A DNA stretch of 64,000 nt from the NCBI RefSeq assembly GCF_003570725.1, contig NZ_QWVS01000002.1, forward strand, positions 186,001 through 250,000. Reading direction: 5' to 3'. A program made the translations under genes and the position numbers. The notes beneath the pieces are model-generated. The model was not told where the DNA came from. It was given only the letters and a program-made list of their open reading frames with translations, and ran no database searches. Below, one piece after another: positions 34,208 to 44,099 of this stretch. Position 1 is the first letter of the stretch, and every line of letters starts with the position of its first letter. Source of the stretch: Peribacillus asahii (lineage in GTDB: Bacteria; Bacillota; Bacilli; Bacillales; DSM-1321).

Positions 34208-36991
34208 TTATACCCATTCCTCAATCACTGTCGCCATTTCATTGATCGATACTTCCTGCCACTCCACAGGGGGAAGTGCACGTTGAAATTCCACTCCATA
34301 CTTTGCCGTCAGAACACGTCTATCAAGCACGACCAATACACCACGATCGCTGGACGTACGAATGAGTCGACCAAATCCTTGTCGAAACCTAAGCAACGCT
34401 TCAGGTAAAGAATAGCTAGAAAAAGCGTTCTTCCCTTTTTTAGCTAACAACTGACATCTCGCTTCCGTTATAGGTTCATCCGGCGGCGAAAACGGCAAGC
34501 GAACAATCATTAAGCAAGATAAGTCTTCACCTGGAATATCGACTCCTTCCCATAAGCTTGTCGTCCCAAATAAAACGGCTTTATCAAACGTTTGAAAGTT
34601 TCTAAGCAGCCTCATCTTACTTCCACCTGAAATCCCTTGAGCAAATAACGTATAATCATCCAATAAACCACATTCTTTAATCGTATAATAAGCAGCGCGT
34701 AACATTTCATGCGACGTAAACAGCACCATCGTTCGACCTTGTGCTGCTTGAACACCAGCAATAATGTAATTTGCTGATGCTTCCGCAAATTCTTCAATCG
34801 ACAATGTTTGAATATCAGGTATATCACGCGGAACAAGTACTTTTACTTGTTCTTTATAATGAAACGGCGAAGGAAAGCTTGCGGTATAGATGTCTTTTCT
34901 CTCGATACCTAACTGTGTTTTAAAAAACTGAAACGATTGCTTAACAGAAAGGGTCGCCGATGTCATAATCACACTTTTTTGTTGACCAAAATATGCATTC
35001 CACAATTCTTCACTTCCTAGTACAGGCTGAGCAGATAAAACAACTCCATTTGGCATAGATGTATTTATACAATCCAGCCAGTAAATATAATCCTCTCTAG
35101 GCTGAATAAAAAATTCAAAAAGAATGTCTTTCGTTTCAATAAAATGCCCAAGAATCACTTCACAATCATTTACATAAAATAGCGCATTTTTTCCTAAAGA
35201 TACTTCATGCTGTTTTAAAACATCCAATTTTTCTCCTAACAGACGTACAATGGACTGAAGCAAATCATATAATCGTTCCGCTAACAATGTTGCTCGCTGC
35301 CAATGAATGCGTTCTTCTATTTTGAAAGCAAGCCGCTTAGGAACGATTCCTTTTACTAACTTATTAGTCTGGTTCGCAATGATAACAAATAATTGCTCGA
35401 ACTCATAGGCAAAATCAGTCAGTTTTCCATCTAAATTTTCTTTAGCTCTTTCTATTTCTAACCCATGATTAGCAATGATTCGTTCCAAACGATACAAAAG
35501 CTGTTTTTGCTCAGACGTGCCAAGACGGTTCAAAAACGTTTTGACAAATATATAATCAAGGCGACGTCCAAATTGTTTAGAAGCTGCTTGTTCTAAATGA
35601 TGAGCTTCATCTAAGATGATATAGCCTTGTTTTGGTAAAATAGCATCGTCTGTCATTAAATCCGTCATTAAAAAAGCATGATTCGTAATAATCAAATCTG
35701 CTCTTGCCGCCGTCCGTTTTGCTTTCTCAAAAAAATCCATCTCGATCCATGGTTTTTTTAACCCAGGATAGACGAAATGATCACTTTGCAGTCGATTCCA
35801 TACGAGCTGTCCGCCGCTCGATAAGTTTAATTCATCCCGATCACCTGTCTCAGTTTCTGTTAGCCAAACGATAATCTGCATCTTGGTTAACGCACTTTCA
35901 TAATGATCATCTTTTTCCCGAAGAGCTCGCTCAAACTTTGCTAAACTTAAATAATTGCTTCGTCCTTTCAGAAGAACAGCTTGAAAGTCAAAAGGAAGAA
36001 TTTCCTTTAACTTTGGTATTTCCTTTTGTAATAGTTGATCCTGAAGCTGTAATGTATAAGTAGAAATAACAACAGGCTGTTGCTTTTTTTTCGCAAAATA
36101 AACCGCCGGCAGTAAGTATCCTAACGATTTTCCAATTCCTGTACCAGCTTCAATAATAGCATCCTGCTCGCTTTCAAAAGAACCATAAATGACATCCATC
36201 ATTTGCAACTGCCCGAATCGACTCTCAAACTCAGGAAATGCTGCTTTTAACATCTTTATTTTCATCTGTCGATCGGTTGGATACTCATTTTCTTGATAGT
36301 TATCTTCTAATCCTTGCTTGCCCTTTTTAAAAGCAAGTCCTCGATAGGTAACAAGATTTGGCTCATGCACTTCAGCCTTAGATAGCTTGACAGCCATGCA
36401 ATCATTAATGAGCTCCGACACTTCACTTTGTAATGAAAAAGACAATCGATAAAGCTGCTTTAACGTCATCAAAGGCAAACTTAGCAGCTTTTCTTTAAAT
36501 GATAACAGCAATAAAGCCGTTGCATACGCATCACTATCAGCTTGATGAGGCCGTAAATGCTCAATATGATCTTCCTTTGCTAACTGGTGAAGTTTGTAAC
36601 CATCCGAAGTCGGTTTTAATATTTTTGCTAACTCAACTGTATCTAATGTAGACCCGTAAAATGGCTCATACCCGCATCGAGTCAACTCTTCTTGTAAAAA
36701 CGATAAGTCAAACAGGACATTATGAGCAACAAAACAAGCGCCTTCCAATAAGCTCACAATGTGTTCTGCCACTTCTTCAAAAATAGGAGCATCCTTTACT
36801 GTCTCATTGCTAATTCCGGTTAACTCTTCAATAAACAAAGAAATCTCTTGTTCTGGATGAATATAGGTCGAAAATTCCTCAACAATTTGATCCTCTTCGA
36901 TCACTACTGCCGCAAACTGGATAATTCGATCTCCCTTTTTCGAAGAATTCCCTGTTGTTTCTAAATCGACCACTACATATCGTTGTGTCAT
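34208..36991 (-). CDS. dinG: DinG-family helicase/exonuclease with N-terminal DEDDh domain, no Fe-S cysteines
   Basis: The 927-residue protein joins an N-terminal DEDDh exonuclease domain (VVDLETTG near residues 7-14, VAHNVLFDLSFL, and HQADSDAYATA) to a superfamily-2 helicase with GTGIGKS (Walker A), ILDEAHH (DEAH) and LWEGVDIPG/RFRQGFGRLIR. Between Walker A and DEAH there is no cysteine, so the Fe-S cluster of E. coli DinG is absent; such Firmicute proteins act chiefly as nucleases (S. aureus DinG). GAGGTG precedes the ATG. Located between panD and ypmA as in B. subtilis. Confidence 0.92.
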   Translation of the reverse strand: MTQRYVVVDLETTGNSSKKGDRIIQFAAVVIEEDQIVEEFSTYIHPEQEISLFIEELTGISNETVKDAPIFEEVAEHIVSLLEGACFVAHNVLFDLSFLQEELTRCGYEPFYGSTLDTVELAKILKPTSDGYKLHQLAKEDHIEHLRPHQADSDAYATALLLLSFKEKLLSLPLMTLKQLYRLSFSLQSEVSELINDCMAVKLSKAEVHEPNLVTYRGLAFKKGKQGLEDNYQENEYPTDRQMKIKMLKAAFPEFESRFGQLQMMDVIYGSFESEQDAIIEAGTGIGKSLGYLLPAVYFAKKKQQPVVISTYTLQLQDQLLQKEIPKLKEILPFDFQAVLLKGRSNYLSLAKFERALREKDDHYESALTKMQIIVWLTETETGDRDELNLSSGGQLVWNRLQSDHFVYPGLKKPWIEMDFFEKAKRTAARADLIITNHAFLMTDLMTDDAILPKQGYIILDEAHHLEQAASKQFGRRLDYIFVKTFLNRLGTSEQKQLLYRLERIIANHGLEIERAKENLDGKLTDFAYEFEQLFVIIANQTNKLVKGIVPKRLAFKIEERIHWQRATLLAERLYDLLQSIVRLLGEKLDVLKQHEVSLGKNALFYVNDCEVILGHFIETKDILFEFFIQPREDYIYWLDCINTSMPNGVVLSAQPVLGSEELWNAYFGQQKSVIMTSATLSVKQSFQFFKTQLGIERKDIYTASFPSPFHYKEQVKVLVPRDIPDIQTLSIEEFAEASANYIIAGVQAAQGRTMVLFTSHEMLRAAYYTIKECGLLDDYTLFAQGISGGSKMRLLRNFQTFDKAVLFGTTSLWEGVDIPGEDLSCLMIVRLPFSPPDEPITEARCQLLAKKGKNAFSSYSLPEALLRFRQGFGRLIRTSSDRGVLVVLDRRVLTAKYGVEFQRALPPVEWQEVSINEMATVIEEWV

Positions 36992-37113
36992 GTTTTGTAC
37001 ACCTCAAACTTACTTTCCTTGTTTCCCTCACTTTTTTATACCATAAAGAAGAACTAAAGTGAAACTTCTATATAATACTAGAAACTTCATAACTCTTTCA
37101 ATCTTAATAATAA

Positions 37114-37153
37114 GAAAAACCGACTGAAAGCGTTTCATCGCTTTCAGTCGGTT
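37114..37153 (-). terminator. Terminator of panBCD
   Basis: ACCGACTGAAAGCG/CGCTTTCAGTCGGT stem (37119-37153 region) with TTTCAT loop; the minus-strand transcript ends GGTTTTTCTTA after the hairpin. It lies just after the panD stop. Confidence 0.9.
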
Positions 37154-37159
37154 CGTTTC

Positions 37160-37543
37160 TTACATAATTGTTGCTGCTGGTTCATGGGAAATTAGTTCAA
37201 CAATTTCATTATGTTCATTCATAATCGCTACTTTTGGTTTATGATTAGGAAGGTTCTCTTCCGCTACCATAACATAGGAAATAATAATGACAACATCATC
37301 TGGCTGCACAAGTCTTGCTGCTGCACCATTTAAACAAATAACACCGCTTCCTCTTTCTCCGGCAATCACATACGTTTCTAAACGTGCTCCATTATTATTG
37401 TTGACGATCGCTACTTTTTCGTTAGCTAAAATACCAACCGCATCAAGAATATCCTCATCAATTGTAATGCTGCCTACATAATTTAAATTAGCCTCTGTTA
37501 CACGAGCACGATGGATTTTGGCATTCATCATTGTACGAAACAT
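37160..37543 (-). CDS. panD: Aspartate 1-decarboxylase PanD
   Basis: The 127-residue pyruvoyl enzyme makes beta-alanine for pantothenate. The self-cleavage site Gly24-Ser25 is seen in [10 protein letters not shown], and [12 protein letters not shown] and [10 protein letters not shown] are family motifs. ATAGGGGGAG precedes the ATG. Last gene of panB-panC-panD. Confidence 0.96.
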   Translation of the reverse strand: MFRTMMNAKIHRARVTEANLNYVGSITIDEDILDAVGILANEKVAIVNNNNGARLETYVIAGERGSGVICLNGAAARLVQPDDVVIIISYVMVAEENLPNHKPKVAIMNEHNEIVELISHEPAATIM

Positions 37544-37569
37544 GAAAACTCCCCCTATTTGCTAAGCCT

Positions 37570-38415
37570 TTATATTGTTAGTGTAAGATTATCAATAAGT
37601 CTAACATTTGCAAACTTCACAGCCAGTGCAATAATGATATGCCCCGAAAGTGTTTCCATTGGTTGCAATTCTGGATATCGGTATACTTCAACATAGTCAA
37701 TAGTACCGCTCGTATACATGTTAATATGATTCTCTACAATCTGCGCAACTTGATTTGGGTCTCTCTCTCCGGCTTCAATTGCTTTTTTCGCTTGCAATAA
37801 ACCTTGATACAGCTCTTTCGCCTCTTGGCGCTCTGTTTCATTTAAAAAAACATTGCGTGAACTTTTAGCTAAACCATCTTCCTCTCGAACAATATCAACC
37901 GGTACAAGTTCTACTGGAAAATTAAAGTCCTCAATCAGCCCGCTCACGACTGCCACCTGCTGAGCATCTTTCAGCCCAAAATACGCTTTATCTGGTCCAA
38001 TGATATTAAAAAATTTCGTCAAAACCGTCGCAACACCATCAAAGTGTCCCGGACGTTTTGTCCCGCATAAGCAATCTGTACGACTTTCTACTCTTACAGT
38101 AACAGATGGCTTTGATCCGTACATTTCTTCTACTTGAGGGTAGAAGATATAATCCACGCCTGCATTTCTAGCAATATTCTCATCTCGTTCAATATCACGT
38201 GGGTATGTCTCAAAATCTTCATTAGGTCCAAACTGTAATGGATTTACAAAAATACTTAATACAACAATATCATTTTCCTTACGTGCACGCTCCATCAGGC
38301 TCACATGACCTTCGTGTAAAAACCCCATCGTTGGAACATATCCGATGCTTTTTTCATTTCGTTTCTCAGCCTGTAAAGCTTGCTTTAATTCTGCTATAGT
38401 AGTGATAATCTTCAT
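37570..38415 (-). CDS. panC: Pantothenate synthetase PanC
   Basis: The 281-residue ATP-dependent ligase joins pantoate and beta-alanine. The nucleotidylyltransferase signature is visible as [17 protein letters not shown] near residues 25-41, [14 protein letters not shown] near 57 and KDAQQVAV, plus SSRNVFL (KMSKS-like). Its ATG overlaps the panB TGA (ATGA), preceded by CGGAGGAG. Confidence 0.96.
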   Translation of the reverse strand: MKIITTIAELKQALQAEKRNEKSIGYVPTMGFLHEGHVSLMERARKENDIVVLSIFVNPLQFGPNEDFETYPRDIERDENIARNAGVDYIFYPQVEEMYGSKPSVTVRVESRTDCLCGTKRPGHFDGVATVLTKFFNIIGPDKAYFGLKDAQQVAVVSGLIEDFNFPVELVPVDIVREEDGLAKSSRNVFLNETERQEAKELYQGLLQAKKAIEAGERDPNQVAQIVENHINMYTSGTIDYVEVYRYPELQPMETLSGHIIIALAVKFANVRLIDNLTLTI

Positions 38416-39248
38416 TTGACTCCTCCGTATAAAGCCATCAGTTCCTCTTCTTTCATCGTAAAACTATGATGTTGTGTTGGAAATTCCCCCGTTTTCACTT
38501 CGCTTACATACTGTGAAATGGCTTGGTTCATTAATTCATTGGCATTTCCGTATACTTTTACAAATTTCGCAACACGATCAACCCCGTATGAAAGAATGTC
38601 ATGGTACACAAGAACTTGTCCATCGGTATCTACTCCAGCACCAATCCCAATTGTTGGTATAGAAAGTGCTTCCGTCACAAGTGTACCTACTTGATGAGGA
38701 ACACACTCAAACACAATGGCTAACGCTCCAGCCTCTTCACATTTCTTCGCATCTTCCAATAGCTGCTGAGCTGCTTCCAGACTCTTTCCTTGTACTTTAT
38801 AACCGCCAAGAACTCCTACAGATTGCGGCGTTAGACCAAGATGCGCTACAACAGGAATACCAGCGTTTGTCATAGCAGCAATCTTTTCTACGACCTCACC
38901 TGCTCCTTCTACTTTAACCGCATCAGCTCCGCCTTCTTGCATAATTCGTGCAGCATTTTTTAACGTTTCATCAAGAGAAAGATGATAGCTCATAAACGGC
39001 ATATCCGTTACAACAAATGTATGAGGAGCTCCACGTTTCACCGCTTTTGTATGATGAATCATATCATTGACCGTAACAGGAATTGTCGATTCATATCCTA
39101 ACACAACCATTCCTAACGAATCTCCAACGAGAATCATATCGACTCCCGCTTGCTCCGCCTGCTTTGCTGATGGATAATCATAAGCTGTCAGCATCACAAT
39201 CTTTTCTTTATTTTGCTTCATTTTCAAAAAATCTCCAGATAACTTCAT
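38412..39248 (-). CDS. panB: 3-methyl-2-oxobutanoate hydroxymethyltransferase PanB
   Basis: The 278-residue enzyme forms ketopantoate from ketoisovalerate and methylene-[35 protein letters not shown] (metal-binding Asp), [10 protein letters not shown] and HLGLTPQSV are family motifs. AAGGGGGAA precedes the ATG. First gene of panBCD; a long leader with a pan-type RNA element precedes it. Confidence 0.96.
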   Translation of the reverse strand: MKLSGDFLKMKQNKEKIVMLTAYDYPSAKQAEQAGVDMILVGDSLGMVVLGYESTIPVTVNDMIHHTKAVKRGAPHTFVVTDMPFMSYHLSLDETLKNAARIMQEGGADAVKVEGAGEVVEKIAAMTNAGIPVVAHLGLTPQSVGVLGGYKVQGKSLEAAQQLLEDAKKCEEAGALAIVFECVPHQVGTLVTEALSIPTIGIGAGVDTDGQVLVYHDILSYGVDRVAKFVKVYGNANELMNQAISQYVSEVKTGEFPTQHHSFTMKEEELMALYGGVK

Positions 39249-39319
39249 AACGTTCCCCCTTATTTACATAGAGGAGATGAAAACATCAGTTGACTGCGCT
39301 GGTGTCTAGGTTCGTTATG

Positions 39320-39404
39320 CAAAAAGAGATTAACTAAATAAAAAACTGTACGGACCGATATTACGTCGATAACAGTTTATTAATCATTAGCTAATCTCTT
39401 TGTT
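39320..39404 (-). promoter_or_regulatory. Nested hairpins in the panBCD leader, possible attenuator
   Basis: Between the pan motif and panB an outer long stem pairs AAAGAGATTAGCTAA (39390-39404 region) with TTAGTTAATCTCTTT (39322-39336 region), and an inner stem pairs AACTGT with ACAGTTTTTTATTT, a terminator-like hairpin with a T run. The two stems are nested, and termination could be regulated by the upstream element. This is inferred only from pairing. Confidence 0.5.
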
Positions 39405-39424
39405 AACATCAGAAGTTTCATCCC

Positions 39425-39454
39425 TCCGTCCCTGTCCAACTGGATCAAGGCAGA
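39425..39454 (-). promoter_or_regulatory. pan RNA motif upstream of panBCD
   Basis: The minus-strand hairpin is TCTG-CCTTG-A-TCC-AGTT-GGA-CAGGG-A-CGGA: three helices fully paired (allowing G-U), a tetraloop, and exactly two bulged adenosines, one on each side. This is the architecture of the published pan motif in panB leaders of Firmicutes including B. subtilis. Location in the panB leader supports the call. Ligand or factor is unknown. Confidence 0.8.
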
Positions 39455-39510
39455 TTTTCAAATTTTTTTGGGCAAATAAAGGTGCAGCTCTCTCGATACT
39501 GCCCACCTGC

Positions 39511-39516
39511 ATTATA
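39511..39516 (-). promoter_or_regulatory. Extended -10 promoter of the panBCD leader
   Basis: TGTTATAAT on the minus strand is a perfect extended -10; no good -35 is seen at 17 nt. The predicted transcript would begin near GGGCAG, just ahead of the pan hairpin, with a leader of about 255 nt. Confidence 0.55.
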
Positions 39517-39603
39517 ACAAGCTCCGTCAAAAATTTCTATTATAATTTTTCACATTTCGTCAAAAATCGTTCACTCTCAATGGATAATCTAGTGAATGAA
39601 ACA

Positions 39604-39632
39604 ATCAGGGGCTCCTTTCGACAAGAAGCCCC
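39604..39632 (-). terminator. Terminator-like hairpin after birA
   Basis: GGGGCTtcttgtcgaaaggAGCCCC followed on the minus strand by TGATTGTTTC. A modest stem with an interrupted T tract, about 33 nt past the birA stop. Confidence 0.6.
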
Positions 39633-39664
39633 AAATAGCAACATTATATACGACAGTTCCTTCG

Positions 39665-40642
39665 TTAAATATGAATATCTGCGGAATAAATAGAATGAAC
39701 CTTGCCATTTTGATCTTCTAGAAGTAATACACCAGCATCGGTGATCCCCAATGCCTTCCCAACAATCGTCTCATTCACAGTTGTTGCTTTAATTTCTTGA
39801 CCAAGGCTAACAGCATAGCTTTCCCATAAACCTTTAATTGGTAAGAACCCTTCTGCTAGATAAAGCTCATACAACGCTTCTAAACGCATAAGCACTTCTT
39901 GAATGACTTTTGCGCGTGAAATATTTTGTCCGCCCGCTATCGCAAGAGACGTAGCAATATCTTGCAGTTCCTCAGGGAAATCCGTTTGTTTTTGGTTAAT
40001 ATTCATCCCGATTCCAATAATAACAGAATGAATCCGATCAGACTCTGCTTGTAATTCGGTTAAAATACCTGTTACTTTTTTACGATTAATTAAAATATCA
40101 TTCGGCCATTTAATTTGCGGCTTCAACTCTGTTATATTTTCAATCGCTTGAACAACAGCAACAGCGGCAAGCAATGTTAGCTGAGGAGCTTGATGAAAAG
40201 GTATCGATGGCCGTAAAATTAAGCTCATCCATACTCCCGTATATTTCGGTGAATACCAAGGACGCATCAGTCTCCCTTTTCCACCTTTTTGCTCTTCAGC
40301 TACGACAAGCGTTCCTTCAGGGGCCCCCTCATTTGAAAGCTTATGAGCAATTTTTTGTGTTGTCTCTACGCTTTCCTCATAATGAACTTTTTTCCCAAGT
40401 ATTTTCGTTTGTAGCCCCAGTTGAATCTCATTGGCTGTCACTTTTTCAGGTGTTGTAATGATTCGGTAGCCTTTATTTCGGACCGCTTCGACAACATAGC
40501 CTTCTGTTCGCAAATCTTCAATATGCTTCCAAACAGCGGTTCTTGAACATCCGATATAGTCTGCAATCTGTTGACCTGAAATAAATGTTCCATTGGCAGT
40601 TGAAAAGGCTTCTATCAGCTTCGTTCTTACATCAGATTGCAC
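39665..40642 (-). CDS. birA: Biotin-protein ligase and biotin repressor BirA
   Basis: The 325-residue bifunctional protein has an N-terminal winged helix (ISGQQIADYIGCSRTAVWKHI), a catalytic domain with the biotinyl-AMP loop EEQKGGKGRLMRPWYS near residue 116 and a C-terminal SH3-like domain. It biotinylates carboxylases and represses bio genes. The GTG at 40642 lies about 11 nt after AAAGGAG and matches the B. subtilis length; GTG 40654 abuts the ribosome site. It overlaps the 3' end of cca. The box at 8300-8329 is its predicted target. Confidence 0.95.
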   Translation of the reverse strand: MQSDVRTKLIEAFSTANGTFISGQQIADYIGCSRTAVWKHIEDLRTEGYVVEAVRNKGYRIITTPEKVTANEIQLGLQTKILGKKVHYEESVETTQKIAHKLSNEGAPEGTLVVAEEQKGGKGRLMRPWYSPKYTGVWMSLILRPSIPFHQAPQLTLLAAVAVVQAIENITELKPQIKWPNDILINRKKVTGILTELQAESDRIHSVIIGIGMNINQKQTDFPEELQDIATSLAIAGGQNISRAKVIQEVLMRLEALYELYLAEGFLPIKGLWESYAVSLGQEIKATTVNETIVGKALGITDAGVLLLEDQNGKVHSIYSADIHI

Positions 40643-41820
40643 TGTACTAGCCACTCCTTTATTTTCTGTTTATCGTTTTCTACTTCTCTTTTTAATACCG
40701 CTGTTACAATCATTTGTAAATATTCTTTTACCCATGGACCAGGGTTCACGTTACGCCAAGCTAATAAATCAGTACCGCCAACCGCAAGCTCCGACATGTC
40801 TTTAATAACTAAATCAGCGTATTTTTTCCGTACCAAAGCCTCTGCATCAGACACGCTGTCTCCATGAACGACCGCTCTAACTTTAGCCGCCTGAACTCCT
40901 TCACTTAATCCTATTTCAAATAAATCATATACATGTTCTACAAAGGATGAAGGTTTATTCGCAAAGAAAACGACTCTTTGAATGGCTTTAATTTGCTTTA
41001 CTGGCAGTCTCCAATCACGTAGAAATGACGAAACGTCTTCTACATGGCCTTGAATCAGTAACAGCGCCCAAATTTCACTAACACTAAGTGTATCAATTGG
41101 CAGTGCTGTCAGTTGTTTAAGTGTGGCTTTTTGATTATGTAAACGTGGTATATATTTATATAACTCACTTTGTACGAAGAGTTGTAAGCCTTGAACACGA
41201 TACGGTCCAGCCAAAAGCTTTTCAAATTCAGCGTGGATACGCTCGATAGCAATATGCTTTAGCAGTGCCCCATTTTCTTGAAGGGAACGCAATGTTTCTA
41301 AATCCAATGTAAAGCCAAGTTGACTTACAAATCGAATGGCTCGCATCATCCGTAAAGCATCTTCATAAAACCGTTCATAGGAATCGCCAACGGTGACAAT
41401 TCGTTTATCCATAATTGCTTTTTGACCGCCAAATGGATCGATAATATTACCCTTTTTATCCATAGCCATGCTATTCATTGTAAAATCACGACGCATTAAA
41501 TCTTTCGTTAATGATCGGACAAATTTCACTTCATCTGGTCTTCGAAAATCACTATAGCCACTTTCTGTTCGAAAAGTAGTAATTTCATATGAACCGTGTT
41601 TTTCGATAACAAGAACTGTTCCATGTTCAATACCGACATCTACAGTGCGTGGAAAGATTGCTTTAATCTCTCCTGGCGTTGCTGATGTAGCAATATCGAC
41701 ATCATGAATCGCCCGGCCAATAATATGATCACGAACTGAACCGCCAACGAAATAGGCCTCATATCCTGCTTGTTCGATTCTTTCAATAATCGGCACAGCC
41801 TGTATAAATAATGAATCCAT
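40627..41820 (-). CDS. cca: CCA-adding enzyme (tRNA nucleotidyltransferase)
   Basis: The 397-residue class II nucleotidyltransferase adds or repairs the 3' CCA of tRNAs. AYFVGGSVRDHIIGR and the catalytic DVDIAT lie near residues 22-45, followed by RRDFTMNSMA and the EDALRMMRAIRF motif. AAGGGGGG precedes the ATG by about nine bases. Sits between bshA and birA with small gaps or overlaps, as in B. subtilis. Confidence 0.95.
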   Translation of the reverse strand: MDSLFIQAVPIIERIEQAGYEAYFVGGSVRDHIIGRAIHDVDIATSATPGEIKAIFPRTVDVGIEHGTVLVIEKHGSYEITTFRTESGYSDFRRPDEVKFVRSLTKDLMRRDFTMNSMAMDKKGNIIDPFGGQKAIMDKRIVTVGDSYERFYEDALRMMRAIRFVSQLGFTLDLETLRSLQENGALLKHIAIERIHAEFEKLLAGPYRVQGLQLFVQSELYKYIPRLHNQKATLKQLTALPIDTLSVSEIWALLLIQGHVEDVSSFLRDWRLPVKQIKAIQRVVFFANKPSSFVEHVYDLFEIGLSEGVQAAKVRAVVHGDSVSDAEALVRKKYADLVIKDMSELAVGGTDLLAWRNVNPGPWVKEYLQMIVTAVLKREVENDKQKIKEWLVQCNLM

Positions 41821-41835
41821 CAATGTGAGCCCCCC

Positions 41836-42963
41836 TTATCGAACGAGAAGTTGTCGATAAATTGCTTCATATTGAGCGGTAATGAAAGCTGACCCGAATG
41901 TTTCATGAACTCGTCTAAAAGACGCATTCGAGAAGTGTTGATGAAGATGATCATCACGCAGTAGTTTAACCGCATGAGCTGCGGCCGTTTCTACATCTCC
42001 TACTTCACATAAAAAACCCGTTTCACCATCAACAATAACTTCCGGAATTCCACCAATATTTGTACCAATGCCAGGAACACCGCAAGCCATTGCTTCCAAT
42101 AATACTAGACCAAAGCTTTCTTTTTCTGATAATAGAAGAATTAAATCACTTATCGAATAAAGTTCAGCTAAATTATCCTGTTTTCCTAGAAATAACACTC
42201 GCTCCTCTATCCCAAGGTCTCGAACGAGCTTTAAAACGACGGTCACTTCTGGTCCATCCCCAACGAGTAAAAGCTTAGCAGGTACTTGCTCAGCAGTTAA
42301 TTGAAAAGTGCGTACTACATCGGTTACCCTTTTCACCGTCCGAAAATTTGAAACATGGATAATCACTTTTTCATGCTCTTCAATCCCATATTCCGTACGT
42401 AAATAACTAGAATCCATCTTATGATAATCGCGCTCATCAATAAAGTTATAAACCGTTCTAATTTCCTTATCAGGATCAATTAATTCCTTCGTTTGTTCAA
42501 CAAGAGAAGAAGAAACAGCGGTAACGACATCAGATTGTTCGATGCCATATTTAATTAAGTTGGTAAGCGAAGGATCCTCTCCAAGGACAGTAATATCAGT
42601 ACCATGAAGGGTCGTCACAATCTTCACATTATTTTTGACCATCTGTTTTGCTAAAATCGCACAAACCGCATGTGGAATCGCATAATGCACATGTAGAATG
42701 TCGAGATTCTCCCGTTGTATTACTTCGGCCATTTTACTAGCAAGCGCTAAATCATAAGGAGGATACTGAAACACGGAGTAAGAATTCACTTCTACCTGAT
42801 GATAATATACATTGTGATACATTTTATTTAGACGAAATGGAAGACTTGTCGAGATAAAATGAATTTCATGTCCTTTTTCAGCAAGCAGTTTACCAAGCTC
42901 AGTAGCAATAACCCCTGACCCACCTACAGTTGGGTAACACGTAATCCCAATTTTCAACTTCAT
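41836..42963 (-). CDS. bshA: N-acetyl-alpha-D-glucosaminyl L-malate synthase BshA
   Basis: The 375-residue GT4 glycosyltransferase performs the first step of bacillithiol synthesis (UDP-GlcNAc plus L-malate). [20 protein letters not shown] at the N-terminus, HVHYAIPHA near residue 94 and the donor-binding [20 protein letters not shown] near 281 are present. It begins one base after the bshB1 stop. GGAGAAT precedes the ATG. Confidence 0.95.
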   Translation of the reverse strand: MKLKIGITCYPTVGGSGVIATELGKLLAEKGHEIHFISTSLPFRLNKMYHNVYYHQVEVNSYSVFQYPPYDLALASKMAEVIQRENLDILHVHYAIPHAVCAILAKQMVKNNVKIVTTLHGTDITVLGEDPSLTNLIKYGIEQSDVVTAVSSSLVEQTKELIDPDKEIRTVYNFIDERDYHKMDSSYLRTEYGIEEHEKVIIHVSNFRTVKRVTDVVRTFQLTAEQVPAKLLLVGDGPEVTVVLKLVRDLGIEERVLFLGKQDNLAELYSISDLILLLSEKESFGLVLLEAMACGVPGIGTNIGGIPEVIVDGETGFLCEVGDVETAAAHAVKLLRDDHLHQHFSNASFRRVHETFGSAFITAQYEAIYRQLLVR

Positions 42964-42964
42964 A

Positions 42965-43669
42965 TTATTCTCCTAATAAATCGACATTAATCAGCAACGG
43001 CTTTTTCGACATAAAGCCTTCTGCATATGTTACTCCCACTTCTTTTCCAAACATCCGCTCACGTGCTTCTACTGTTTCGATATAGCCATTTACAAGCGGC
43101 GTATCTACCGTTGCATCACTTTTAACAAATTGACTTTCATATGCCTTAAGACTATCTATTTTTGTTTGCATAAATGCTGAAATATCCATAACAAAATCCG
43201 GCTTATGAAAACCATTAATCATATAAAAATAGACATTTTGTACACGGTGCGCACCCAACCCGACATTCTCCATATATTTACGAACACCTGCAGAAAAGAC
43301 AGCTTCTTCTACTAAACGACTTGCATTCCCATGATCAGGATGTCGGTCCACTGTATATGGCGCAAATACGAGAGTCGGCTTATACGTACGAATCACGGTA
43401 ATAATTTCTTGGATATATTCTTCTTTCATATACAATCCACGATCAGGTAAATTCAGTGACATTCGTTCAACACCTAAAATCTTAGCGGCCTGATTTGCCT
43501 CTTCGATTCTTCGTTCTACTGTTCCATTAGAAGACATTTCTGCTTTTGTTAAATCACAAATCATAATTTTCTTTCCCATTTGTGCATATTTGGCAAGCGT
43601 ACCACCCATGCCGATTTCAACATCATCAGCATGAGCGCCAAAAGCTAATATATCTATTGTTTCATTCAT
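42965..43669 (-). CDS. bshB1: Bacillithiol biosynthesis deacetylase BshB1
   Basis: The 234-residue LmbE-family zinc deacetylase removes acetyl from GlcNAc-malate. [14 protein letters not shown] (HxDD zinc site) near residues 11-24 and [14 protein letters not shown] near 109 are diagnostic. The ATG at 43669 follows AAGGTG; a GTG at 43678 lies inside that site. Next to bshA and mgsA as in B. subtilis. Confidence 0.94.
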   Translation of the reverse strand: MNETIDILAFGAHADDVEIGMGGTLAKYAQMGKKIMICDLTKAEMSSNGTVERRIEEANQAAKILGVERMSLNLPDRGLYMKEEYIQEIITVIRTYKPTLVFAPYTVDRHPDHGNASRLVEEAVFSAGVRKYMENVGLGAHRVQNVYFYMINGFHKPDFVMDISAFMQTKIDSLKAYESQFVKSDATVDTPLVNGYIETVEARERMFGKEVGVTYAEGFMSKKPLLINVDLLGE

Positions 43670-43679
43670 ATAGTTCACC

Positions 43680-44078
43680 TTAATTATCTCTTAGTTTACG
43701 CCAATCCATAAAGCCACCTTTTAAGCCTCTTACAAGCACTTCTGCTGTTCCCATATTCGTCGCAAGCGGAACTTGATAAACATCCGCAAGGCGAATAAGA
43801 GCTGTTACATCTGGTTCATGCGGCTGTGGCGTAAGTGGATCGCGGAAAAATAAAACCATATCCATTTCATCTTTTGCAATCATCGCACCAATCTCCTGAT
43901 CACCACCGAGGGGACCCGAATGAAAGCGATGAACAGGTAGTGAAACTTCTTCAATAATTCTTTTTCCTGTTGTCCCTGTTGCAAATAACTCATGCTGTGC
44001 AAAAATATCTTTATAGGCTGTTACGAATCCAATCATATCTTCTTTCTTCTTATCATGGGCAATTAAAGCGATTTTCAT
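43680..44078 (-). CDS. mgsA: Methylglyoxal synthase MgsA
   Basis: The 132-residue enzyme converts dihydroxyacetone phosphate to methylglyoxal and phosphate. Conserved residues appear in [31 protein letters not shown] and the catalytic [14 protein letters not shown] near residues 78-91. CAGAGGAGCGG precedes the ATG. Its neighbour bshB1 makes bacillithiol, which detoxifies methylglyoxal. Confidence 0.95.
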   Translation of the reverse strand: MKIALIAHDKKKEDMIGFVTAYKDIFAQHELFATGTTGKRIIEEVSLPVHRFHSGPLGGDQEIGAMIAKDEMDMVLFFRDPLTPQPHEPDVTALIRLADVYQVPLATNMGTAEVLVRGLKGGFMDWRKLRDN

Positions 44079-44099
44079 AAATTCCCGCTCCTCTGTATA

